This document shows, one piece after another, positions 1 through 6,796 of a DNA stretch of 23,996 nucleotides. The notes below the pieces were generated by a model. It was given only the letters and a program-made list of their open reading frames with translations. It was not told the origin of the DNA and did not search any database. The stretch is from assembly GCA_030592465.1 (NCBI GenBank), contig JAUVJB010000012.1, forward strand, positions 1 through 23,996, in the 5' to 3' direction. Each line of letters starts with the position of its first letter. The first letter of the stretch is position 1. The DNA comes from Bacteroidota bacterium (GTDB lineage Bacteria > Bacteroidota > Bacteroidia > Bacteroidales > B39-G9). The translations under genes and the position numbers were made by a program.

Positions 1-21
1 TAACATAGTGTATATAAGTTG

Positions 22-84
22 AATGAGATTTCTCACTTCGTTCGAAATGACAGCACAACGAAAATTTTACGGGTTTTCGTGCTG
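22..84. repeat. Intergenic repeat-like segment with hairpin
   Basis: Just past the 3' end of the amidohydrolase gene lies a stretch containing ATTTCTCAC...GTTCGAAAT, followed by a hairpin at 51-84. The hairpin stem is CAGC plus ACGAAAA (three-base bulge between) pairing with TTTTCGTGCTG. From memory, the part reading GAGATTTCTCACTTCGTTCG resembles short interspersed repeats common in Bacteroidota intergenic DNA. There is no T-run after the stem in the direction of the upstream gene, so it is not called a terminator. Confidence 0.4.
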
Positions 85-106
85 GCACTATTTATTATCA
101 AACCCA

Positions 107-1303
107 CTAAACCAAAACCCGAACTTCACTTTCATCAATTAATTTTATGTTTTTAAAATCAAAATTACTGATAAGATTAATACCCGGCTTTTTGCCAATA
201 TCAAAACTTCCAAGTTGAGAATCGAAATTTAAAGCTTTGGCTCCGTTTAATGTTGCCCATTTTATTAATTCGTTAAAAGGAATATTCGGGAAATTCCGGC
301 TAATTGTTATTAACTCATCTAAAATTGATAATTTATCATTTGAAGCCAAGCTGTCGGTTCCTATAGCAAAGTTCAGCTTGTTTTTTACAAACATATCAAT
401 ATCCGGTAATTTGTTTTCAATATATAAATTTGAATTTGGGCACAAAACCCAATAAACTTGTTTGTTCGGTTTAAAATAATTCAATGCAAAGTCAACATCT
501 TGCCGGTTGGTAAAAGTATTGTGAACTAATAAAGTTTTATTTTGTTTTGGCAATAAATGTAATGTCGATTGTAATGAAGATTTACCGGTGTATTTCCAAT
601 TTTTGAAATCAAGCCCGATAGTTTTTAAAGCATCAAATAATTTGCCTGTTTTGTTAAAAAAAAGATTATTCTCAAATTCACATTCTTGATTATGAATTGA
701 GATAATGCCTTTGTTTTTTTTTGCAAATTCAGATATTTTATTAAAAAGATTTTTTGAAACCGAATACGGAGAATGTGGTGTTAGTGAGGCAGTTAATAAA
801 TATTTATCCCGAATTTCATTGAGTAAAGAAACGGCATTTTTAAAAATTTTCTCTGCATAATTATCATCAAAACCAAAAGATTCAATAAAAGTATGATATA
901 AAATTTTGCTTTCTTTTTTCGTTTGAAACGAAACATTATTATTAGAAATATCGCCGACAGCAACAATTCCGCTTGACAGCATTTCGTTATCAACTTTTTT
1001 TATTGCTTTAATGATGTTTTTCCCGTTCTCGTCCCGCAACAATCTAACATTAGTAATAAAAGACCCTAATCCTTTATGTTTTTTAATTTTATTTTTCAGA
1101 TACGACAACTCAATATGACAGTGAGAGTTAACAAATCCCGGGACGAGAATACCATTATAAAACTCAAGATTTTCTGTTTCCTTTATATCCCCTTTTGTGT
1201 CGATAAGGTCGATTATTGTGCCAGCATCGTCAACATACACAATGCCGTTTTTTAAAGGCTTTTGTGTGATTGGGAAAATGTAATTTGCAGCAATCTTCCT
1301 CAT
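107..1303 (-). CDS. Amidohydrolase, cytosine/aminofutalosine deaminase type
   Basis: This 398-residue cytosolic metal-dependent hydrolase of the amidohydrolase superfamily has the full metal-binding set. The HxH motif is H61-C62-H63 within VNSHCHIEL, H204 and E207 lie in IHNQE, H261 in LVHNTF, and the catalytic Asp is D317 in GTDSLASND. The N-terminal 50 residues form the usual small beta domain. The family includes S-adenosylhomocysteine/thiomethyladenosine deaminases and the aminofutalosine deaminase (MqnX) of the alternative menaquinone pathway; substrate cannot be chosen from the sequence. The start ATG overlaps the stop of the upstream zinc-ribbon gene as ATGA, so translation is probably coupled. 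The gene is complete and ends in TAG at 107-109. The family call is secure; the exact reaction is open. Confidence 0.88.
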   Translation of the reverse strand: MRKIAANYIFPITQKPLKNGIVYVDDAGTIIDLIDTKGDIKETENLEFYNGILVPGFVNSHCHIELSYLKNKIKKHKGLGSFITNVRLLRDENGKNIIKAIKKVDNEMLSSGIVAVGDISNNNVSFQTKKESKILYHTFIESFGFDDNYAEKIFKNAVSLLNEIRDKYLLTASLTPHSPYSVSKNLFNKISEFAKKNKGIISIHNQECEFENNLFFNKTGKLFDALKTIGLDFKNWKYTGKSSLQSTLHLLPKQNKTLLVHNTFTNRQDVDFALNYFKPNKQVYWVLCPNSNLYIENKLPDIDMFVKNKLNFAIGTDSLASNDKLSILDELITISRNFPNIPFNELIKWATLNGAKALNFDSQLGSFDIGKKPGINLISNFDFKNIKLIDESEVRVLV

Positions 1304-1935
1304 TTTGTTTTTTTATAATGATATTTAATTTTTATGTTTTTAAATTTGCTTTGGTTTGTATTCGATTCTATTCGTTTTCCATGTTTCAAGGTCAAACCGC
1401 AGTTTGGGCATTTTGAGGTATAATCGTTTATATATGCTCCGCAAGCAGGGCATTTATTAGGGTTGTTTATCCATTCTTGTTGTTCTCTTGAATAATCGCT
1501 TTTGTTTTCGGGAAATAATGATAAATATGATGATTTAATTAATTTTCTTAATACATTATTGATAAAAAATATATTTACAGAATAAAAAATTAACAAAAAG
1601 ATTATTGAAAAAATTAATAAGGAATACACACTAAATTTTGATGCAAATGCTGCAAAAATTATAACAAACAAAGATATTTCAAACACCTGAATTAATGAAA
1701 ATTCATAAACAATTTTAATTCTATTTTTATATTCTGCAATTTTAAAACTTGCCGAATATTTAAAATTTAAAATTGATTTTTTTAAATTAAAATGTATGGT
1801 ATTTTCTTTAAAAGTAATGTCTGTGGCGTTTGCTGATTTTAAATGTCTTAATAATGCCTTAGTTATTACGTCAATATTTATCTTGTTTGAAAAATCAAAA
1901 CAAACTTTATTTTTATATGTTTGTGGGAATGACAT
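1300..1935 (-). CDS. Two-TM membrane protein with C-terminal zinc ribbon
   Basis: The product has 211 residues and I do not recognise a named family. The first 80 residues are soluble and probably beta-rich. Two adjacent hydrophobic segments follow (about 84-101 and 104-126), with a short charged linker and then a treble-clef-like zinc ribbon: CPAC at 162-165 and CPNCG at 176-180, spaced by ten residues. The last 25 residues are basic. This arrangement suggests an inner-membrane protein with both soluble ends in the cytoplasm. It is the first gene of a two-gene unit, and its TGA overlaps the ATG of the amidohydrolase gene. The zinc ribbon may bind RNA, DNA or protein; no role is assigned. Confidence 0.8.
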   Translation of the reverse strand: MSFPQTYKNKVCFDFSNKINIDVITKALLRHLKSANATDITFKENTIHFNLKKSILNFKYSASFKIAEYKNRIKIVYEFSLIQVFEISLFVIIFAAFASKFSVYSLLIFSIIFLLIFYSVNIFFINNVLRKLIKSSYLSLFPENKSDYSREQQEWINNPNKCPACGAYINDYTSKCPNCGLTLKHGKRIESNTNQSKFKNIKIKYHYKKTK

Positions 1936-2211
1936 TTTTTTATTTCGCAGATAGTTTAATTGTATAAATAATATATGAACTCACTTCAGTGATTTTTTTT
2001 CCGAAGTTTCGGGATTGATTATTGTCTATTGCTCGCTAACATATTGATTAATAGTTTCATAATATTGCAATATATAAAAAATCTAATTGTAACTAATCAG
2101 TGATAATTTTATAATTTTAACTTTACAAAAAAGCCACAGATTATTAGTTTATATAACACTGATTAGTTACATCTAATTTATTAATTCGTGCATTCATGGC
2201 TTTTACGATTT
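1936..2211. other. Intergenic region with inserted repeats
   Basis: This gene-free stretch contains the 82-bp MITE-like element listed separately and a short hairpin CCGAA-GT-TTCGG near 2000. Two segments, AAAAGCCA near 2128 and TGGCTTTT near 2198, are complementary and bracket the right half of the element, so repeats may be nested here. No coding signal was seen. Confidence 0.6.
2081..2178. mobile_element. 82-bp MITE-like element with 8-bp target duplication
   Basis: The element spans 2089-2170. Its ends are perfect 14-bp inverted repeats, GTAACTAATCAGTG (2089-2102) and CACTGATTAGTTAC (2157-2170). It is flanked directly by an identical 8-bp direct repeat ATCTAATT at 2081-2088 and 2171-2178, which looks like a target-site duplication. 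The 54-bp interior is AT-rich and non-coding. Small size, terminal inverted repeats and the duplication fit a non-autonomous DNA transposon (inference); the transposase family is unknown. Confidence 0.65.
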
Positions 2212-2880
2212 TTATTTTTTATCAAACTCATGATTAATCAAACACTTAACTAATTCAAATTCAACAACTGCATTAATAGAATCATGAGAAATATTTATGT
2301 CTCTTCGTATCAGTCCAATATTTTTAGCATAATATTCTTTAGAAAACCAGAGAGTATCACCCTCATTACTTGAAAATTCAATCACCTCAATAACAGGACT
2401 GTAAACAGTAACAGAATCGTTTATGTAGGGATATTGGTCAATATTTATTGTATCATCAACACTAACAACTTTACGTTTTATTTCATTCCCATCCCAATCA
2501 TTCACAACCCAAGAATCGTCAAATTTTTCTGACAATAATTTTTTTAACGGATAAGTCGTAGAATTTTGGGTAATACTATATTCGTAAACATATTGCTGAC
2601 CTATTCTTGGGACATAGGCATCATCTGAAAAATCAGGAGACACTATACCTTGTTGATATGAATGCAGACAATAGTCAGGAGCAACGGTTTTTGTTTCACC
2701 ATTAGTGTAAATCCAATAAGAACCCGGGAAAGCCGGGAAATAACTTTTTGGATAAATAAAAGGAGGCTCTTCATCTTTCGCACAAGAGAATGCCAAAACG
2801 GAAATTAGTAATAGTAATAATATATTTAACCGATACAGATTTGAAATTTGAAATTTGAAATTTAAAGTTTTGTTTTTCAT
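2212..2880 (-). CDS. Lipoprotein of unknown function
   Basis: This 222-residue secreted lipoprotein has a positively charged N-terminus, a strongly hydrophobic stretch (about 19-30), and a cysteine at residue 33 in LAFSC-AKDEE. That is a typical Bacteroidota lipobox, followed by acidic residues often seen on surface-exported lipoproteins. The mature part begins with a segment ending YFPAFPGSYWIY and contains WFSKEYYAKNIGLIRRD near its end. This pattern is shared by many uncharacterised Bacteroidota lipoproteins whose beta-rich domain carries a late 'glycine-leucine-valine/isoleucine' strand. An odd feature is that codons 6-14 are made of a tandem 7-bp repeat placed before the hydrophobic core. 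No other Met codon is available upstream of the lipobox, so the annotated ATG must be used. It lies upstream of lgt on the map but is transcribed after it on the same strand, with a 180-nt gap. Confidence 0.75.
   Translation of the reverse strand: MKNKTLNFKFQISNLYRLNILLLLLISVLAFSCAKDEEPPFIYPKSYFPAFPGSYWIYTNGETKTVAPDYCLHSYQQGIVSPDFSDDAYVPRIGQQYVYEYSITQNSTTYPLKKLLSEKFDDSWVVNDWDGNEIKRKVVSVDDTINIDQYPYINDSVTVYSPVIEVIEFSSNEGDTLWFSKEYYAKNIGLIRRDINISHDSINAVVEFELVKCLINHEFDKK
2839..2866 (-). repeat. Four-copy heptamer tandem repeat inside a coding region
   Basis: Three exact copies of ATTTGAA (plus-strand reading) and a fourth with one change (ATTTAAA) lie in the first codons of the lipoprotein gene. 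A change of one copy would shift the frame ahead of the signal peptide. Confidence 0.7.
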
Positions 2881-3036
2881 TTTTTTATGCTTTTGTAATT
2901 AATTTGTTTTCAGCTGCTTGCATTTTTGAAAACTTAATCTGTAAAAATTAGTGTGCATCCGTAAAGTCGATGTTTTTATGTTATTATTCAACAGGGTGAA
3001 TTATTAACTCATTAATTAGCAATGCATTAAATCTTA

Positions 3037-3052
3037 TTCGTCAGCTGACGAA
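3037..3052. repeat. 16-bp perfect palindrome, REP-like family
   Basis: The sequence TTCGTCAGCTGACGAA is a perfect palindrome starting 9 nt past the lgt stop. It differs from the TCCGCCAGCTGGCGGA copies at 11028 and 12338 at four positions, and these changes are symmetric, so pairing is kept. It may act as a 3'-end structure for lgt. Confidence 0.7.
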
Positions 3053-3060
3053 CTAAAATT

Positions 3061-3855
3061 TTATTCTTTCACTTTATACTTATTATATAAAATAACAAAC
3101 ATCACAATACCGATAATTATGAACGGCACACTTAACCATTGTCCCATATTATAAGTCATGTGGTTTTCAAAATTAACCTGAACAGCTTTAAAAAATTCAA
3201 TAATAAAACGAGATAGAAATAAAACAATCAGGAACAAACTAAATGTTAATCCTTGTTTTTTAGCGATATTCGTTTTTACAAAAAGCCAATATAAAACAAC
3301 AAATAATAATAAATAAGATAATGCTTCATAAATTTGTGCAGGATGTCGTGGAATATTATCAACACGAATAAATTTAAAAGCCCAGGGTACAGTAGTTGCT
3401 TTGCCAATAATTTCAGAATTCATTAAATTACCTGTTCTAATAAGAAATCCTGCCAAAGCAACAACAATAACAATCCTGTCTAATACCCATAAATATGGTT
3501 TATGAGCGTTTCGTGAAAACAAATACAGGACAAGAAGAATACCAATAGCCGCACCGTGACTTGCCAAACCGCCATGCCAGATTTTAATTATTTCCAATGG
3601 ATGGCTAAAATAATAACTTGGCTCATAAAATAAACAATGACCGAGACGAGCACCAATTACTGTTCCGAGAAACATGTAAAATGTCAATTTGTCGAGTAAT
3701 TCAATTGGTAAATTTTCCTTTTTAAAAAATTTTTGCATTATTATATAGCCGAATAAAAATGACAAAGCAAACAACACGCCATACCAACGAACAGACAAAC
3801 TGCCAATGTGAAATATTTCAGGATTTACATTCCAAGTAATATAATTAAATAACAT
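3061..3855 (-). CDS. lgt: Prolipoprotein diacylglyceryl transferase
   Basis: Lgt transfers the diacylglyceryl group of phosphatidylglycerol to the lipobox cysteine of prelipoproteins, the first step of lipoprotein maturation, in the inner membrane. The 264-residue product has about seven membrane segments and the family motifs. These include SVRWYG (21-26), GARLGHCLFYEP (68-79), the WHGGLASHG block with H100, R140-T-G-N143 followed by MNSE, HPAQIYE (171-177), and R216 with E220 in RFIIEFF. H100, R140 and R216 correspond to residues known to be important in E. coli Lgt. The length is normal. Upstream on the minus strand a TAttTTTG-like box lies at 3907-3900, but without a clear -33 element. 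The several lipoprotein genes around it are potential substrates. Confidence 0.97.
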   Translation of the reverse strand: MLFNYITWNVNPEIFHIGSLSVRWYGVLFALSFLFGYIIMQKFFKKENLPIELLDKLTFYMFLGTVIGARLGHCLFYEPSYYFSHPLEIIKIWHGGLASHGAAIGILLVLYLFSRNAHKPYLWVLDRIVIVVALAGFLIRTGNLMNSEIIGKATTVPWAFKFIRVDNIPRHPAQIYEALSYLLLFVVLYWLFVKTNIAKKQGLTFSLFLIVLFLSRFIIEFFKAVQVNFENHMTYNMGQWLSVPFIIIGIVMFVILYNKYKVKE

Positions 3856-3921
3856 TTTGTAAATTTTTAATTAATAAAATTATATGTGATTTTAAAACTC
3901 AAAAATAACAATAATTATTTT

Positions 3922-4086
3922 ATGTTAGGGCATAAAAAATTATTTGGGTTTTTTTGTTGTATTTGTGTCTTAAATAATTTACAAACAACTCTAAACACAG
4001 GGTCTTTAAAACCAAATTCCTATAAAACAAAAATAGAAACAAAAAATTCGTACATTTACACAAACGTAAATATTTCAAAAAATTAA
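3922..4086 (+). pseudogene. Remnant of a small lipoprotein gene start
   Basis: The segment from 3889 repeats the start region of the lipoprotein gene at 5139. Twenty identical bases (3889-3908 and 5109-5128) and 16 identical bases running through the ATG (3912-3927 and 5129-5144) are separated by a 3-base insertion. The encoded start MLGHKKLFGFF matches MLKYNKLLGFF of the downstream lipoprotein. The similarity then fades: the hydrophobic stretch is followed by Asn/Thr-rich sequence without a lipobox, and the frame stops after 54 codons. I read this as a decayed copy of the 5' end of that gene. It could instead be a short secreted peptide with a recycled signal sequence. Confidence 0.45.
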
Positions 4087-4122
4087 AAATTGAGCTAAAT
4101 TTTAACTTTAAAATTGATTATT

Positions 4123-4980
4123 ATGAATAAGACGAACTTTTTACTTTTTTTACTGATTTCAGTACTCTTTTTACAGTCTTGTAAAAAGGATGAAACAGAC
4201 CTTGTGAAAATATTTGATCAAAGCAATTTAGACATTTCAAAAATCCCAACAGACCGGATAAATACTGCTAAAGCTACGCTTCATATTGCCTATGGGCATA
4301 CTTCGCATGGTTCGCAACTCATTACCGGCATGACCGGTTTAATGGATTGGAAAGGTGATTTGTATAAATGGAATAATGGTGATATGGATGGTGCCCTCGA
4401 TATCAGAGACAGAATTATGGGTGGGGACTTAGGTCATAACGGAAATCTTGAGTGGGAGGTTGCAACTCGTTCGTTATTAGAAAATGAAAATTCTTCCGAT
4501 ATTAATGTAATAATTTGGTCGTGGTGCGGAGGTGTTTCTGACAATACCGAAAACGGAATAAATATTTACCTTAATGCCATGGATAAATTGGAAGAAGATT
4601 ATCCCTATGTTCAATTTGTATATATGACAGGTCATTTGGATGGTACCGGCGAAGAAGGAAATTTACACATACGTAACGAACAAATTCGAAATTTCTGTAT
4701 CAACAATAATAAAATTTTGTATGATTTTGCCGATATAGAGTCTTATGATCCTGATGGAATATATTATTTAGATAAAATGGCTAATGACGCTTGTGCTTAT
4801 GATTCTGACGGAGATGGCTCTCGCGATAAAAACTGGGCTATTGATTGGCAAAATTCGCATGAAGAAAATGTGGATTGGTATCAATGTTCATCGGCTCATA
4901 GTCAGCCATTAAACGCAAACAGAAAAGCCTATGCCGCATGGTGTTTATGGGCAAGGTTAGCCGGATGGGATGGACACTAA
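4123..4980 (+). CDS. Lipoprotein with SGNH-hydrolase-like motif layout
   Basis: The product has 285 residues. The ATG at 4123 is preferred over the in-frame TTG at 4114 because it gives a standard lipoprotein signal (MNKTNFLLFLLISVLFLQSC, cysteine 20, then KKDE). The mature part carries blocks that look conserved: AYGHTSHGSQ (about 57-65), IIWSWCGG (130-137), FVYMTGHLDGTG (165-176), an acidic calcium-loop-like DSDGDG (227-232), and SSAHSQPLNANRKAYA (256-271) near the end. An early Ser block, a middle Gly block and a late His followed by an Asn-rich helix resemble the layout of SGNH/GDSL hydrolases. This is inference only, as I cannot place the catalytic triad with certainty. Its own terminator follows at 5001. 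The likely site of action is the periplasm or cell surface. Confidence 0.75.
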   Translation: MNKTNFLLFLLISVLFLQSCKKDETDLVKIFDQSNLDISKIPTDRINTAKATLHIAYGHTSHGSQLITGMTGLMDWKGDLYKWNNGDMDGALDIRDRIMGGDLGHNGNLEWEVATRSLLENENSSDINVIIWSWCGGVSDNTENGINIYLNAMDKLEEDYPYVQFVYMTGHLDGTGEEGNLHIRNEQIRNFCINNNKILYDFADIESYDPDGIYYLDKMANDACAYDSDGDGSRDKNWAIDWQNSHEENVDWYQCSSAHSQPLNANRKAYAAWCLWARLAGWDGH

Positions 4981-5000
4981 TTATTTAACATTAATAACTA

Positions 5001-5037
5001 AAAAAAGTGTGTAATTTAATTGATTATGCACTTTTTT
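5001..5037 (+). terminator. Rho-independent terminator
   Basis: AAAAAAGTG pairs with CACTTTTTT; the inner stem has two G-U wobbles and TAAT/ATTA around a 7-nt loop. It lies 20 nt past the stop of the lipoprotein gene and ends in six Ts. The A-run on the other side means it could work in both directions. Confidence 0.75.
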
Positions 5038-5067
5038 CGATAAAGCAAAAAGTTTATTTAAAATAAA

Positions 5068-5084
5068 TGAGTCCACTTCTAAAA
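5068..5084 (+). repeat. Single half-copy of an interspersed 17-bp end sequence
   Basis: TGAGTCCACTTCTAAAA matches the inverted-repeat end TGAGTCCACTGCGAAAA of the element at 10956-11089 at 14 of 17 positions. No partner copy is nearby, so it may be a solo or decayed end. Confidence 0.4.
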
Positions 5085-5138
5085 GTCAAATAAAACAAAA
5101 TTTGAGTAATTTTAAAACTCAAAAATAATAATTATTTT

Positions 5139-5573
5139 ATGTTAAAATATAATAAATTATTGGGGTTCTTCTTTTTAATCATACTAATTATCTCGTGTAA
5201 AGAGAATAATTTATCGCAAAATGACAAATTAATAGGCACATGGACACGAGTAGGCGATAATTATGCACGTATGAGAGTAACCATTGAAAAAAAAGACAAC
5301 AAGTATGTTGGCAAAATCATTTTTTTACCAACTTTGGCTCAAAAAAACGGCTTTGTGTTCAATGATGTTAAATGGAAAAAAATAAAAAAAATCAACAATA
5401 ATAAATACTCATTATTAAATCTTGATGTTACTGTAAATACATTTGGCGATAGAGTAAAAGAAGAATACAATAAGTGTTTTGTTTATTTCACACCAAAAGA
5501 TAAAATAAAAATTGATTTTAAAGATGATGACAGGAGAGTACAATATTGGGTTAAAATAAATCAAAATTATTAA
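5139..5573 (+). CDS. Small lipoprotein, weakly DUF2147-like
   Basis: The 144-residue lipoprotein has its signal peptide and lipobox cysteine at residue 20 (LIILIISC-KENN). The mature domain starts with KLIGTWTRVGD, continues with VTIEKKDNKYVGKIIFLP and ends with RRVQYWVKI. The order 'GTW ... Y-x-GKI-hydrophobic ... W' resembles DUF2147 and calycin-like single-domain barrels, but the match is weak and is an inference. The stop is only 1 nt before the ATG of the VanZ-fusion gene, so it is the first gene of a three-gene operon. A 7-bp inverted repeat (TTTGAGT 5101-5107, ACTCAAA 5117-5123) lies just upstream and may be a regulatory hairpin. The start region is duplicated at 3889-3927. Confidence 0.72.
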   Translation: MLKYNKLLGFFFLIILIISCKENNLSQNDKLIGTWTRVGDNYARMRVTIEKKDNKYVGKIIFLPTLAQKNGFVFNDVKWKKIKKINNNKYSLLNLDVTVNTFGDRVKEEYNKCFVYFTPKDKIKIDFKDDDRRVQYWVKINQNY

Positions 5574-5574
5574 A

Positions 5575-6792
5575 ATGTATAAAACAAAAACAGCATTGGT
5601 TGATTTAATCTTGTATAGTTTGCTTCTAATTGCAACTCCATTTATTATGTTGCAAAATTATCTCCAATTATCAATTGCCTATTTTTCAAGAATTAGTTTT
5701 AGCGTTGGCGACATTCATATTCCTTATGTATTGGCAATTGCTTTTGCAACAGCAATTTTTTTGGTTTTTAAATTTCGCAAACAACTAAATAAAAAACGGT
5801 CTCTTGCTCTTATTTTTATTTTTTTATTAATTTTTGCAGGGCATAGTGTTTCCGATTTTTATTTAAATATGAAATTTTACGACCTGCAACAAAACTGGCA
5901 TTACATTGCATACAGCATTTTTTCTTTTTTAATGTATAGATATTGTAAAACAAAAAACACACTACCGAATACAACCATTTTAAAAACAATACTTTTTGCT
6001 GTTTCATTATCAACATTCGACGAGGTTTTTCAGTTATTTATTTCGTCCCGAACATTTGACATTTCCGATATTGCTAAAGATTTGTGGGGAGCTGTTATTG
6101 GTATTGTTTTTGTCTTTTTCATTATCGAAAATAGTGATGTTTTAAAAACAAGCAAAAAATTTCAACACAAAAAAATCAGCGATTATTTTAAAAATTCATT
6201 CTCTGTGCTTTTTTATTCTTTAATACTATCTTTTGTTTTTCTTTTTACGTCTTCGTTATTATCTGACATTAAATATTGCATTATTACTATTTTAATCACT
6301 CTATTTATTTTTAGTATTATTTTTGTCATAATTCACTGTTTTCAATACAGACCTTTCAAACGTTTTTTTACAATCTTTTTTATAATTGCTATAATAACAC
6401 AATTAGCATTTTTTCTAAAACATAAAAATAAAAACATTGTTTATAATGCAAATGGCATAACAATTTATAAAGGAATTATAGTGCCATATTTTGATGTTCT
6501 GATAAAACCTTCGGGTTGTTTCCGTTTGGTTGATAAAAAACAAATTTTTAATAAAACCGATATTGCAACTGTTTTTGAATATTCTCCTGATATTGTTTTA
6601 ATAGGAAGAGGCGTTCATGGAAGAGGCGGAGAGGGATTACCCGAACCTTATGAAGTCCAGTTTTTATTCAACTCAAAATCGAAGAACATGGTTCAAATCA
6701 TAAATCTGAAAAACAAACAAGCTTGTACTGAATTTAATAAATTAAAAGCTGAAAGTAAAAAAGTGGTTTTTATAATTCATAATACCGATTAA
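5575..6792 (+). CDS. VanZ-like membrane protein fused to Mth938-like domain
   Basis: The 405-residue integral membrane protein has two parts. Residues about 8-185 are a VanZ-like domain with several hydrophobic helices and the family signature D149-E150..Q153....R159..D162..D165.....G172. Residues about 205-282 add two to three more helices. The C-terminal part (about 290-403) is soluble and matches the pattern of the Mth938/NDUFAF3-like fold. It contains DVLIKPSG (307-314), SPDIVLIGRG (337-346), a loop, then INLKNKQACTEFNKL (376-390, with the A-x3-FN signature) and VVFIIHNT at the end. VanZ gives low-level teicoplanin resistance in enterococci, but its biochemical role and that of most homologues is unclear; Mth938-like domains have no settled enzymatic role. 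Gaps to its neighbours are 1 and 4 nt, so all three genes are co-translated. The VanZ call is firm and the C-terminal domain call is good but made by eye. Confidence 0.82.
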   Translation: MYKTKTALVDLILYSLLLIATPFIMLQNYLQLSIAYFSRISFSVGDIHIPYVLAIAFATAIFLVFKFRKQLNKKRSLALIFIFLLIFAGHSVSDFYLNMKFYDLQQNWHYIAYSIFSFLMYRYCKTKNTLPNTTILKTILFAVSLSTFDEVFQLFISSRTFDISDIAKDLWGAVIGIVFVFFIIENSDVLKTSKKFQHKKISDYFKNSFSVLFYSLILSFVFLFTSSLLSDIKYCIITILITLFIFSIIFVIIHCFQYRPFKRFFTIFFIIAIITQLAFFLKHKNKNIVYNANGITIYKGIIVPYFDVLIKPSGCFRLVDKKQIFNKTDIATVFEYSPDIVLIGRGVHGRGGEGLPEPYEVQFLFNSKSKNMVQIINLKNKQACTEFNKLKAESKKVVFIIHNTD

Positions 6793-6796
6793 AAAA

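Noticed and set aside
51..84. Terminator for the amidohydrolase gene
   Set aside because: The stem is good, but on the minus strand the T-run is part of the stem and no T-tract follows.
5575..6792. Glycopeptide resistance gene vanZ
   Set aside because: Only the broad VanZ-like domain is present, there is no van cluster, and most homologues have no resistance role.
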